In this document: piece by piece, positions 10,694-23,419 of the stretch
Numbering within the stretch: position 1 is the first letter of the stretch
How the letters are laid out: every line of letters starts with the position of its first letter
Source of the DNA: Icerya purchasi
Taxonomy: Eukaryota; Arthropoda; Insecta; Hemiptera; Monophlebidae
Length of the DNA stretch: 64,000 bases
Assembly (NCBI GenBank): GCA_039619475.1
Contig: CM077115.1
Location: 478,156,400 to 478,220,399, forward strand
Direction: 5' to 3'
Made by a program: the position numbers and the translations under genes
The notes under the pieces: model-generated
What the model saw: the letters and a program-made list of their open reading frames with translations, nothing else
Databases searched by the model: none
What the model was told of the DNA's origin: nothing

Positions 10694-12616
10694 GCAGATG
10701 TAGGAGGAATACGAAATCACGGGTTTCCGCGTCATCTTTCCAACAACTTTTTGTTTAAATAGTTTCTCTCTTTTACGATTTTTTTTCCCGTTCGTTTTTA
10801 CCTTTTTTTCGCAACATTTATGTGTTGAATTTTTTTTTCGTCAGCCTGTATATTTTATAATATTTCCTTCTGTAGCCTTTATTATTAAATATTTTTCAAC
10901 ATCCGCCTAACGATACGTTAAAGAGAAGAAATTTAAAATTTTGTCCGGTCCCACTTTTTCCTGTTATGATTATTATTATTCTATTTAATATCGTGCAACA
11001 CACAAATTCTTATGAACCTTTTCGTCCGTGACAGCCATTACTACCACACATACGCCTTCTGCACCATAAATATATGCGCTCCATAATACGAAATGAAACG
11101 TGCACGTAACGCGGATTTCAGAGCGTAAATTTATTTTCACTGCTCTATCTTTTACCTTTTAGTAATTTATTTTTTATTATTGCTGTATTTGTAGAACATT
11201 AACTTCATTTAGACGGCTCTAGCAAGTCTTATAGAATTTATGCATATGTGATACAGTTAAAGTATTAGGTCTCCCGGGCGGCCCCGTTTACTTCGCTCTC
11301 AACCGAGAAACATTCGTGTAACATTGGACTTGAAGAAATACCGTACATAAAAGTAACTTCAGAAAGTTGTGACGATGAGACAAAGTATATTTTTCAACCT
11401 CATGTCTAAATGTCGGATTCTATGGTCCACGAATAATGTCCTTTTGGTACCTTTTTTTTAATTCATCAGATTGATAGTAGAATTTGTTCTTTTTTGGGTT
11501 TTAAGAATTTTTGCCAAGTCATTGGCTTCGAATAATGTGGCAAAAAAAATCAAAGCGGTTGTTACCATAATACTCGCGGGAGTGAACACTTTTTCGTTAA
11601 AAAACTTTGATCTTTAATGAACATTTCTTGGTTTTTATTTTCTTTCATCATCATCGTCATCATCATCATCATCAGCGTTATAGTTGCGTCTCTTGAGACA
11701 AGAGATTGCACGTATTATTAAAAATCATCATTAATTACTTGCTTTTTCGAAAGGAGTAATCTCCATTTTGTTTTACCAAAAAATATTAAGTATTAGTCGA
11801 GATATTTAGAAAACACGATTTTTTTGACTAACTTTAGGGGTAGTTTTCACCCCCTTAATATGTTTATTAGCAGATATGAAAAAACATGAGTCTTTTATTT
11901 TTTTTGTGTTCTACAACATATTCAATTTCATTGAAATCGGTGAGTTCGGGTTCGAATGCTTTCCTTGTCTGTAATTAATTTTATTATTAATACTTACATC
12001 CCCATTTTTTATACTGCTATATACTGGCGAATCTCGGATAAATGGAACTCGGAAATATGTCGGTGTTTTACCATACCTAATATAACTCTGTACAGAAATT
12101 TAAATTCGTTCTAGAAACAATCATTGCATCGCTGAACTGATTACTAATAGCGCGTGATTATATATGTAATATATAGTGTCTTAAAATGTCATGAAAATTT
12201 TTTTATTTGTTACATAATGACAACACCGTGATTGTAGGATGAAACCTGCGACGGCAAATCTCCTCTTTAAAATCAGGTAGTGTTATTTTTGGTCTTGGCA
12301 ATTGGTTTTTTGAATAGTTCGAACGCGTCTTCAAAGAATGACTAGGCCGATTATACACAACGGGTAAACAGAAACTAATTTTGAACGCGAGGTAGAAAGT
12401 ATCTAGACAAAATTAAACTACTCTCGGGTGGATGAAAGTGGCATGTAAGTTTTGTGCGCCTAGCGATGAGTGCACCAGACTGACAATATATCCACTTACT
12501 GCGTTACTGTATAAGTATGATTGCAAAAAGGCTGTAATTAAGCTTCCGGATAAGAACTGTGGACAGGCGTGAGTTTCTCGTAAACATATTGTGTAGGGTG
12601 TCGTGTTCAGGGCAAT
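9886..12616. other. No gene recognised; probable old non-coding repeats
   Basis: This holds an (AT)n tract, a CAT-trinucleotide cluster at about 11645-11680, and a stretch at about 12024-12060 with ctcggataaatggaactcgg, which resembles the terminal wording of pogo-like elements. No open frame with a motif was found, and the pogo resemblance is weak. Confidence 0.35.
10654..10692. repeat. (TA)n microsatellite
   Basis: A nearly pure TA dinucleotide run with one aa interruption, preceded by an (AC)-rich segment. Confidence 0.9.
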
Positions 12617-12641
12617 CGTGTTCAGAGCGACAATTGGATCC

Positions 12642-12692
<51 letters not shown>

Positions 12693-13135
12693 TCGACTTG
12701 AATGATTGTGTTCAGACATTTTTATTACTATTATTATATGCGAACTAGAGCGGTCAATTATTTTGTTGAAACTGCTACTAGAAATTATAATACATGATTA
12801 GAAGCGTGCTCATATTCAGTTTAATCATTTATATTTTATTTTCAACTAAAAATATTGCATTTACACAACAGTGCGTTTCATTAGAAAAATTAAACTAGAT
12901 GTGAGTACGCCTCCATTCATCTATTATAATTTTTAGCAGTTTTAACAAAATAACTTATGCGAAGTTACATAAATGAGTTATTTTGTTTTGTACTTTGCCG
13001 GTATACACATTAACTAAAAATTGTACTCATTGTCTAGGCATTTTGCATTAATTTTATAATATTGTATACTTTAATGTCAATATTAATATGTTTGCTTTAA
13101 ATATGGTCGCTTTTAATACGGTCGCTCTGAACACG
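12617..13135. mobile_element. MITE with 15-bp perfect terminal inverted repeats
   Basis: The left end is cgtgttcagagcgac and the right end (13121-13135) is its exact reverse complement. A diverged second copy of the left terminus lies just outside (12602-12612, cgtgttcaggg), and ggtcgc is repeated inside the right end. The interior is AT-rich with a (TTA)n tract at 12645-12692 and no coding potential. The CAGAG inside the termini recalls hAT ends, but I could not find an 8-bp target duplication, so the superfamily stays open. Confidence 0.7.
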
Positions 13136-14689
13136 TAACCACTGTGTAGAGAAATATTCAATAATGGTGAGCAACAGTTTGGTTAGCGCTACTTTGTTTG
13201 TTGAATTACTTACTCCGCGCACGCATTAATTATTTGGTAACCTAATAGTTTCGACACTGACCAAAAACAGGTCGCAATTATATGAAGGTTTTCAGAAAAA
13301 CGATCATTCTGTCTTCATTAAAACAACTACTATAAGATCACCGGTCGCTTGGTCTTTTAGCGCTGCGAAATAATGTTCAACCATAAACAGCGCTATGTAC
13401 TGAAATATTATTTCCCGTTTTCATCGTTTGCATGTTCAAACTTGGTCAAGGAAATTGATTGTATTTTTAATTTTGTCTATTTCACGAGATTTCAGTTTCG
13501 GCGAAATTGTTAGCAATTTTAATTAAGGCGGAAACGTTTTTTATCTAGATATATTTCATTTAGGGAAGAAGTGTATATGTACCGAATATATTATCAAAGA
13601 ATGAAATATTGTAGGGTTTTTGTATTTGTGTGTTCGGCGTTTCGAAGAATTCGTATACCGGAACTGAAAAAACGGTGTCACCTGATAAAACTGATTCAAA
13701 TCGTTTGGGGGGACCGCTGAATCATTTTCCCGGTTGAATGCCATTTCGGTACAATGGGTAAACAGCGAATAGTCGAATATTCGAAAAGTCGGTAGATTTC
13801 GATATAAACTTTGTTATCAGCGGACGCGAATGCAAAATACGCACTATCTGATTATTAGCTGCAAAATTCCTTAGTTGTCAACGAAAGATACTAACTTTTA
13901 TTCAAAACCTGACCGATAAGTTTTAAAAAAAAAGACATATTCATACTCCGTTCTCCCTATTTTCTTTAATATCCATTTTAAATTTAAACACTAACGGAAA
14001 CAAACTTCTAGATCAAACTGGATACCTCTTTCACAAAGATCGATCAATATTGATGAAGAATTCTGGTTTCTCAGAAGTTTATGGAAAGTGAAAGCTATTA
14101 TACTGCGAGCAAGCAACAAACGTATGGTAAGGTATTTAATCGATCCGATTTATTATAGTGTAGATGCGCTGTAGTATCTTTGACGTGTACGAAGTGTCAC
14201 TATGTCGCTGTGTATTTAATGTAACAACCAGCTATTATAGTTGTCTTTATTTTGTGGTTGCCTAAGGCTTTCTGTTGTAAGCCGCTGAAATAGTGCGTGG
14301 CGAACTTTCTTTCTTTAAATTTTGTTTGCAAATTTCGCTTCACTCTTTATATCGGCAATATACCGATACCTTTCAATGTGTCGAAAAGAACCATTTTTCG
14401 ACACATTGTATGACTACTAAAAATTTCAATCGAAACTTCCGGTCCCGTTAAAAATGCGCTTAGTACTTAACAGTTCATTCCTTTCTCTTCCAAAAAAAAG
14501 TTCTAAGCTGCGACTATAATGAACGGTATGACAGAAATAGAAATTTGCAGCTCCAATGATAAATGCCCAAAGATGCATTATTCATATTTTCAATTTATTA
14601 TTATTACTACTGAAAAAAGAAAATCCACAAATGCGCTGCAAAGCGCGAGTAGTAGTTGAACGACACTTCTGAAAATTTATCAATCTCTC
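13136..14689. other. No feature recognised
   Basis: No convincing open frame, TIR pair or LINE motif on either strand. Confidence 0.35.
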
Positions 14690-15840
14690 ATTCGTCCAAT
14701 ATTTGACTATGATGCATCTTTTTACGGGTTTGCCGTCCAGACACATCTCGGTACTCCGAATACGATCCATAATACGCACCTGAAATTAAATACAGGTCCT
14801 TTTCGGACCACATCAATCAACAGTCTCCTAGGCGAATCTTCAAAACCCCTTCCCCCTAAAAATATCTAAAGATATCTTATCTCTACAAACATTATTCTCA
14901 ACATTCTCGCTGACTCCACAACTTCAACTCTTTTCTTCATTTCATGATACCACCAATTCTCTCCTCCTTAACAATAACCATCTTCTTCTAAATTAACTGT
15001 TCTCAAAAATACCAGTCGGCTAAATTTTCCTTCCAGTATCAATCTTACATCTATCTTTCATAGATTTTGGCAGATCCAAATCTGATCCGATTTTTACAAT
15101 GATGTCCTAAATAATAATCGTCTAATCTTCGTCAGAATATACACAGATGTAGTTCTAAAACATTAGACAAAGCTGATTGTGCGATCGTCTACAAAGACAA
15201 TGTAATTTCACTTCTAATACCATCGTAATTTTCAGTCCTCTCAACCGAAATCCATGCTCTCAAACTAGCAACAATTATAGCACAGATTTCACATCCAACC
15301 ATATTCTGATATTAACAGATTTACTATCCGCGCTCCTGTCTATCAATAAGTTTAATAAAACGAAATAACATCCGTAATCCGAAAAAAATTTTCTACATAC
15401 AACGAATAAATCGTCTTCTGCTAGATCCCATCTCATTCCAACTTTTACTAAAACGAACAAGCCGACGAGACTGCAAAAGTAGTCCTAAATATTTCTTCAA
15501 CACCGAACATTCCAATCTCAATAGTCGATTTAAAAAATCCAGGTAAATCGTTGATATAAAAAACTTTGCAATAAATCTACGATCTCGTCCCAGGCACAAA
15601 TAAATAGAAATCGATTAGAAAAACAGTCATTCCGTGGAAAACTTTAGTTCAATAATCCAGAAAAGGCAAAGTAATACTTTTCCGCTTAAGGAGAGGCCCA
15701 ATATCTTACACATGGCTACATTCTAAACGAAATATCGATGATCAATTTATTTATCAAATGCCCACAGGAAACTATTAAACCATTATTATCCGACAGCTAC
15801 AGGCTTTTTTTCCCAATCAAAAAGGTGGATAAATATATTT
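14690..15840 (+). mobile_element. LINE D: RT thumb to RNase H, heavily degenerate
   Basis: Translating across frameshifts gives a block like KLNTGPFRTTSINSLLGES (about 14780-14840), which matches the RT-thumb region of I/R1-type LINEs. An RNase H domain follows, with ILILTDLLSALLSINKF in the 15177-15368 frame and IPSHSNFY-NEQADETAK near 15425-15475. A C-terminal RLRRGPISYTWLH segment lies near 15690. Stops and shifts are frequent, so this is an old copy. Its RNase H motif differs from LINE A and LINE C. Confidence 0.7.
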
Positions 15841-17625
15841 AAATATAAATGAAGCAATATCGAAACTTAAATTAACAAAAAAAAAATCAATAAAATTATA
15901 TACCAAAGTTAAAAACAGAATATAATGTAATTTCCTACAACTAAGTCTTGAAGCTACATTTAAATTTATGTACATTTTTACACTATATTATACGCAATTA
16001 TAATAGTGCGTGCAAATATATTTATATAATGAAATTTACGTTATTTGTTCTTTATTTGACTTCCGCATAACAAAATTCACAAAAAAATTAAATTTATCAA
16101 CAGTTACAACCTAAAATTTCTTTCATGCCTTAAAGCTACTAAACGCTATAGTCGGATTTAAATATTACAGTCTCGCACCTCTAGCCAAAGAAAGGTACAT
16201 AGCTAAGCTAATAATAAAAAAAAAAAAAAACATGTTACAACACAAAACAAAAAGTGGAAAAAGCTTAAATTCTTTCGAAATTACTATATAAATTAAGATT
16301 TTTGAAGTCTCTTTTAAGCTGATAATTACTTTTCAGTAACGATGCCATATAATTTTTCCTGCTATTAATTTTAGTATTACATAAAAGCTATAAATTAGTC
16401 GAATAGTAAAGTTGGCACAAAATATGTATATACACTCGTATAATATACATACATATATATATACATAACGTATATGCAAAAATGTTAGTAAAATTGAAGT
16501 AAAAATGTCAAATTTATGTAACGAAAATTCAGGTACTGATACAAAAGTTGCATGATCAGGCGAAGGTAATAGTGCATTTAGATATCAAAGGGCGAGATTA
16601 TTAGACAAGCAGAGTAGAGAAGAAAAGAGATGAGGCGACAACCATAATAATGAAAAAAAAGAACGAAGATTCGTTGAAATAGCAAAACTTAAAATTCAAA
16701 AGAAAATATAGAGAAGACAAGAAAAAGCAGTTATTACACAACAAACATATCACACATGTATACATAAATTGAAAAATGTATTAAAGCAACAGCCCGCTAC
16801 AAAAGTTAGTTGTAGTTCACTGTATTCAAAACCTGCAGATTAGTTAACAAACTAAAGATGTATTCATTGTCTGTAATTGGAGAAATGGGAGAAGGAATTT
16901 ATTTTCTTTCGGGATACCAAAAGTAGTAATAAAAATAACACAAGGTCAACTGGTATGGACGAAGAGGAATTAATGTCGCGAGTAATACAACTAGATACAA
17001 AAATATATTGAACACAATAAGGTGTGAGGATAAAATTACGCTGCTTGTTGCTTTCTACCTCATAGTGATTTCAATGATTTTTTCTCACACATATCATATG
17101 CTTGTCAACCAGGGACTCTTTACTTAGAAACAACTGGAAAGGGAAAAAAACAATTATATCTTCACACGATGTCAAATGTAGTTAGTAGGAAGTAATCAAT
17201 ATAGCGGGAACAATGTGTGGAGAAGGAAAAAACATGAGGCGCATTACGCAATAAACTGGTTATATACATATTTAACACTAAGTTCTTCGTTTCTTTTATT
17301 CGGTCACAAGCAACCTTGCAATTTAATTATGTTATTTAGTTTTTAATTTTTGCTGATATAGTTTAAAATTTTTCGAGTGAAAAATTTGGCAATTAAATAT
17401 TTCAAAGCAGTTGGAACTTTTTCTGTTTTTATGAATTTTGTTTAATTTCATGCTATTTTCTTAAGAGCAAAAAAAAAAAAAAAACGGAAACAGTTTTGGT
17501 AAACATTAGAAATGAAAACATTTTATTTCATGCTTTTCTGCTCACTAACAATAATAGAAAGAGGTTTAAACATAAAAAGTGTGGGGGGGCATTGTCCACG
17601 GGAGATTTGTAAAATTGAATTGTTT

Positions 17626-17656
<31 letters not shown>

Positions 17657-19866
17657 ACCTGTGCTTAAACGAGCAAACACGTGAAAGGAATATTTCGAGA
17701 ACTTCTTGTTTTTCCAATTAACTTCTACGTTGTCTCTGTGAAATTTTTCGCTTATTTGTTTTTTTTACGTTTTTATTTGAGGATTTAATAAAATTTCGTT
17801 TGTGTGTGTTCCGAATTTAATTTTAAAAGAAAAACACCTGAACAACCAGGCGAATGATTATTCTAATTTGTAAAATAAATTTTTTAAAAATTAAAATTTT
17901 TTTAATTAGGGATGCTTCGTTTTTTTTTTTTCCAATGAATATTTAATACACTCCGTTTGTCGCCGGGAAATTACGAATAAAAATAAAATGAAATGAACGT
18001 CTCCTCGTTGCTACATTATTATTACATTTAGGGTTACTTTAAATTTTAAATTTTATTCTATTTTTCCGGTTTGGCTTTTTATCTGCGGGCCAATACAGTT
18101 TCATTCTAAAGTGATATTTTCAATCCTATTTCTGTTAATCTTTTTTCCAGAATTTGTACAAACGATTCAACTTAGCCGATAATGTGTTATTAAGTACAAT
18201 TATCGCGCTACATACATTTCCATAATCCATGTTGTTACATCGATCTGAAGTGTGGAATTTCGAAATACGAAAAAAATAGCCTAAAAAAAAGAGCAGCATT
18301 TGCGTACATAAATTTTAGAATTATAAAATTGACATTTAAGAAGTTTATAAGTTAGAAGGTAGGGAGTATAAACGGAACAGGGTACTATGTTACGAGAGAA
18401 ACATCCGGAAAAAATACAAGGAGCACATTTTAGAAGAAACCGAGGAGTCTTGTTAGCTCGATTTGCGGAGATTACGCGTAGTTCGTGTATAATAACTGTA
18501 GTATGGATGGGAAAATTTTCTTTTTAGGAACGAACTTATACGTGGGATGAGCGTGACCAATAATAATACGTAGCAGAAAACTCTTTCTTAGCCTATTGGC
18601 TAAGATCAAAGTGTAGTTCACTGCAGTTATTGGTGGTGAAAAATTTAATTTAAAGCTATTCACACAGTACAAAGTTGATGCGTAGTAGGTGGAGACTATT
18701 TAAATTTATCGTGTCGTGGACAGAGGCCTCATGTACGTTCTTACTTTTCTGCCTACGTTATGACTGCTGGCAGAAATGTAAGAAAATTATGTTTTATATA
18801 GTTTTTACATGTTTCGAACTAGTGTTGTAGTTCCTTGTAATTCACGTTATTTTGAAATTTTAACAAATTTTTCGTAAAATGTTTGATTGAAACAAAATTT
18901 TAAGTAAAATTTTTGATTGAAATTAAGGAAAATAAAACTCAACAACCTATTAATGTATATTTTCGGCACGTATTCCATTAGAAAAGAAATGCGATTTTTC
19001 GTAACTTTAGAAATTTCGAAATTGTATTTCTAATGCATACACATTAAGATGATGGGCAATGTTTCAATCTTAAATTTTTATAGTTTATGAAAAAGTTAAG
19101 TTTCTTTGTCGTCCATTTTTTTACTTTTTGAATTATTTTTGGATTTCGATGGTCGCATTTTCTGTCGTAATTCATCGCTTTTAAAAATACATCCCGAATC
19201 ATCACTCTAATTTTACAATTTCTATGCTTCTTCGAAATCAAAAATTTCGTTGCCCTTGCCCTATCTCTACTTCACTTCTTTGATTTTTAAAATATTCCGA
19301 GGAATTATTTTTCATCTCCTTTTTCGTTATATTATCACACTACTTAGAGCCACATATTTCGCGTATTGTAGTTGGATGTTCCAAATTGGTTTTTACCTCC
19401 ATTATAATTAACATTTTATTAATTTCATCTACGAAAAACCGGACAACTTCCTTAAAACGAGGATCGTTTAAATTGAATTGTGTAGTATTACTTTAACGAC
19501 AATTCAAATATGTGTCAGTGTTCATTAAACGATTCTCATTGTGTCGGAATATCGGTAGACAATTTCGAGAACCTACATTAACTATAATTAATTGTGTTTG
19601 TTCATTTTAAACTATTAAAATAGAATAAGCATGTTTGTTAACGAATTTTATATTCTACCGTCGTAATTAGCAGCCAGCCAAATATCAAAGCGTTCCTCAG
19701 CCACAGTAAATTGTACATGTTGTTAAACTTGCTGCTTTGTTCGCAATTCGTAAGAAGGTAATTTTATTTCTAACCGGTATTGCCTTTGTATGCTGAGTGC
19801 TTGATTAGGCGTTTCAACTTGTCTACATTTAAATTTTAGATACAATACTCGATCCGTATTCTTTTT
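15841..19866. other. No gene recognised in about 4 kb of AT-rich DNA
   Basis: The interval has several homopolymer runs (A-run near 17470, T-run of about 25 at 17632-17656) and no open frame with recognisable motifs. It may be intron or decayed repeat; the sequence does not decide. Confidence 0.35.
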
Positions 19867-20525
19867 AGGATTCCGTAATAATGTACGGAATCCTAATAAG
19901 ATGGTTCAGAAACGACAAAAATATTCAATTAAAATATGCAATATCTCGCGAACGGATTGACTTATTAATTTCGAAATCTGTAACATAGATTACAATTAAA
20001 ATTCTCATTAAAACGACCTATAACTTCAAGATGACCGATTATTATTCTGCGCGGTAAAAAACCCAAAAAACCGTCAAGAATATATAATATGGTACATAAA
20101 ACGACCTCAAAAATCACTTAAAACATCATAATTCATCACCCGATAAACCTATAGAGCTGAAATTCAAAATATAAAATAAAATGCAGGAGTCCTATCATAA
20201 AATCAAAAAACTACGGTACAAAAGTTATGTAAAGTTGCCGAGAAGATCAAAAAAGCGCAATAAATGATGTGTTCCCCCCCCCTAGCGCCGCGAGTATTAC
20301 AGCTGAAAATTTTAAACGCCGTTTAAAATACGCGCATCCCCGTATACTTCTCTAGTTTGGAACATCCGGATTTTTAACTTTGAAATTAGACCCTCGGGGC
20401 GCCGAAAGTTCGAAATTTTAGAAAAATTAATTTTTTTCCCCCGGGCATGTGATATATTGTTGGAAAGATCGCTATTTGTCGGAAACGAAACCGTATTTCA
20501 CATCCTTAACAAAACTTTCAAAAGA
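19867..20525 (+). repeat. Unclassified dispersed repeat, uninterrupted copy
   Basis: It begins with a hairpin (aggattccgta ... tacggaatcct) and continues through landmarks such as gatggttcagaaacgaca, aagatgaccgattatta and cacccgataaacctata. The same order recurs at 36324-36610 and resumes at 38661-39020, where a LINE C insertion splits it. No open frame and no clear terminal inverted repeat apart from the starting hairpin. Homology fades near 20525 and 39020. Confidence 0.8.
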
Positions 20526-20984
20526 TCGATTATTATGGTGTCCCTTTTGTTTTCCACGATTGGATTTATATTGAAAATCGAAAAAAAGATCAATTTTTTA
20601 AAAATCTATCTTTTAGACCTCGATTTTTTGGTGAATCGATTTATCAGATTTCGATTCGAATCGATTCAAGAATCGATCTTTTTCGGAAAGAATCGCCATT
20701 GCTAGAGTGGTGTTGGTTTTTCTTCGCGATATTCAAGATTGAACTACACATTTCTGTTCGAATATTTTTTGATTACGCTGCTATTTTAACCTTCCGCTTT
20801 CTATCTGTGACGACTGTAACTAGTACAATCTATGCCATCTGTAAAAATTGTGATAATTTTCGAATCACTATTTCGTTAAGTATCTTTTTGAATGTTCTAC
20901 TCAAAGTTTGCGTTCAATCTATGAATTGAAAATTTAATTGCACAAGATAGTACAAGAAGAAAAAGTGAAAAAACCTTAAGAATA
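20526..20984. other. No gene recognised; cluster of ATCGATT/GATTCGAATC motifs
   Basis: Around 20620-20690 palindromic gattcgaatc and repeated atcgatt words are dense. Short open frames here have no known motif. Confidence 0.35.
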
Positions 20985-22312
20985 GGAAGCATAAGCTCGT
21001 AGCTCAAAGATACTCGCTAGAAGAACGCCGATTATTCATAGCGTCACATACGTCAGTTTTCAAAAGACCAACTTAGATACGCTAATGTTTCCGCGAATAT
21101 TTTAATAAAGATCCTTCAAGCCGTTTAAAAATAAGACGAATATTTGCTAAATGGAATGAAACCCGCTCAGTTACAAACGTCGTCGAAAAGTGTCAGGTCG
21201 AAACCGAACCGCCCGTATCGTCGCGGTAAGAAATGCTTTAACTGAAAATAATGAAAGTTCCGTTAGACGTTTGAAAAATCAGTTGAACGTTTTCATATCG
21301 CCGCGTTAGTGTAACATTTCAAAAGACCTCGGTCTGAAACCGTATAAAATTCAACGTCATCAAGCGTTACTTTCTCCGGATGACGCCGTAAAATCGACAT
21401 CAGTGTTTTGTATGTCATGTCGTTGCTTGATCCTAAATTCAAGGACAAGCTGGAAATATTTAGTGATTAGGGGCTACGTTTCACGTCAGCGAACATGTGA
21501 TTCATCGAAATTGTGTGCACCATTGGGGTTAGAGCAAGTAAACCAACTGTAACTCGAGAACTTGTTAGAGATTCTCCCGGAGTAAACATTTGGCGCGTCG
21601 TAACTGCAGCCGGTCTGGTTGGTCTATATTTTCACCAAGCTGCTACTGTCAACGGAGAGCGATATCTGAACATGGTACAAGATTTTTTCATCGACAATTT
21701 ATCATCGCATTAACGACGAAACGGTTATTTCCAACAGGATGGGGCCTCATGCCATTTCACTTTAGCGGTACGAAATAAACACATTTTGGTAAACGTTGGA
21801 TCGGTCGCGTGGGCCTCACTTAAAATAGCCAGAGTGTTTATGTACCGCGGTAGCCTAGTAGTTAAGGCGCTTGACTACCAAACCAGAGATCACGAGTTCA
21901 AGACTTGTCTCGTTCCGGATCAAAGTCGCTCTTAGGTTTACCCAGCTTGAAATAATTGGGTACCAGTGAAATCCGGGACAGGAGAAAGGAACTGGCCTCA
22001 ATATTCTCATCAGATCCATTAGGCGTAGTACATTGTGAACCTTAACTTCACAATTCATGATATCTTATCAAGGGTATGGGACTTACTTTACTTTTTACTT
22101 TATAGTTCTTATTTCACAACTTTTCTAGCTATGAGGATCGCTGAAGTAACGTGTGTATGCCGAAAAAAAAATCTGCGTCATCTAAGCAAAGTTATCGTAC
22201 GAGTAACGATTACTCCTGAAATGTGTCGAAAAATCTCTGCGTCTGCGATCGAAAGATTCGATTTTTGTATGCGGGTAGATGGAGATCAGGTCGAATGTTA
22301 CATTCATTAATA
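20985..22312 (+). pseudogene. Tc1/mariner-superfamily transposase relic, split by a SINE
   Basis: In order across frameshifts I see an N-terminal LEERRLFIA segment, a helix-turn-helix linker region RIFAKWNETRSVTNVV, then VCTIGVRASKPTVTRELVR in the catalytic core. Next come GLVGLYFHQAATVNGERYLN and an FQQDGASCHFTLAVRNKHIL block with the QDGA motif. After the SINE (21844-22104) the C-terminus resumes with TITPEMCRKISASAIERFDF and ends at a stop near 22308. The layout matches the 'DDE superfamily' mariner-like transposases common in insects. Several stops and shifts make it inactive. A tgaaacactctgtatc motif near 22590 could be its right terminus, but no left partner was found. Confidence 0.8.
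21844..22104 (+). mobile_element. tRNA-derived SINE (copy 1)
   Basis: The 5' end carries a pol III A box (tagcctagtagttaaggcg, from 21851) and a B box (gagttcaagact, 21894-21905) at tRNA-like spacing. A tRNA-unrelated body follows, and the 3' end reads gggacttactttactttt. It interrupts the transposase reading near its C-terminal third. A reverse-oriented relative lies at 27421-27660 with the same body and tail. Confidence 0.8.
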
Positions 22313-23419
22313 ACTCGACTTTTTTCGATTATGTATCTCGTTTCTGTTTTGATTTTGTGTTCGAATTGACGAATAAAGTTTCCTTTTTGTAAAACGTATT
22401 TTTTTAACGTTGATTTCAGTGTACTAAAAAAATCATATCTGCAATATAAAAGTACAGGTATTGAAGTGCGGTTCGCGTCATTTCGTAGCTAAAAGATCAG
22501 CGAACAATTCGCAGATTTAAATCTAGGAGGGTGTACGATATCTGAAGATTTAGTGAAAATCCCCATAAGAATGGTGTAACATTAAATTGAAACACTCTGT
22601 ATCACCTTAAAGGTTGTGACGTTTGTATAATTATTAGAAGTCACGGTTTTATTACTGTCTTTATTTATAAAAGATTTATCGTTTGTTATCATTGCATTGT
22701 TATCAAAGTCCCGAAATTTTTTTTTCCAGTTGTTTCGTAGTTTCTTTTAATATTAAGACTCGAATAAGGGGACCGTTTAATAACTTCACTACAGCTCTGA
22801 AGTTACATTAAGATGTACTCTGTTCTGAAAACAAATAGAAAGCTGTTGTTCTTATACAGAAAGGGATGCGTAACTTCTGATACCATTAAAGCGAAACTAC
22901 GGCTATTCGTACATTTTTATGGTACAGCTACTATCTGCAATGCCAATTTATACATTCTTTGAAAGAAGCGGAATTCAAATTTTTGAGAAAATTAGAAGAT
23001 ACCGGCGTGTATTTGAAAATATATCGCTATTTAATCGTTGCCTATTATCTGTGTTGAATTTATTTAAATAGATACGATGCTCTTGCACTGAAATTTGTAA
23101 AGATAGCCATTATAATATCGTCGTAACAAAAAGATACCTATATTGAAAAATATCGTAAATTAGACGTGTTTTTAACCCACCGTATGCAAGATGAGTTTCA
23201 CAAGTGAAATTTTCAAATCAAATATTCCCGGATTTACGGAAGAGCGGGGGCTCGGTACTTTTCTTAAAAAAACAAGATAGTAGGAGGAAGCCGTTTACAC
23301 AAGTCACTCTGATCCTTCAGGGTTGTGACTAAACAGTAGAACGTTCAAATTTCGGAGCGTGCCTTTTAAGTCTACGGATGGCGTGGGTATTTCGTGTAGG
23401 CAAGTGAAATTTAATTCAA
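22313..23419. other. Unassigned; probably includes decayed piggyBac upstream sequence
   Basis: No confident motifs. The following piggyBac relic should extend into this interval if it was once full length, but the N-terminal half is not recognisable to me. Confidence 0.35.

Noticed and set aside
12024..12060. pogo-like terminal wording
   Set aside because: A single short resemblance with no partner terminus or coding relic nearby.
17632..17656. Long T run as the tail of a minus-strand retrotransposon
   Set aside because: No LINE or SINE motif found upstream on the minus strand.
20618..20700. Dense gattcgaatc/atcgatt palindromes as a binding-site cluster
   Set aside because: Could be chance or part of a decayed repeat; no second copy in the window to support function.
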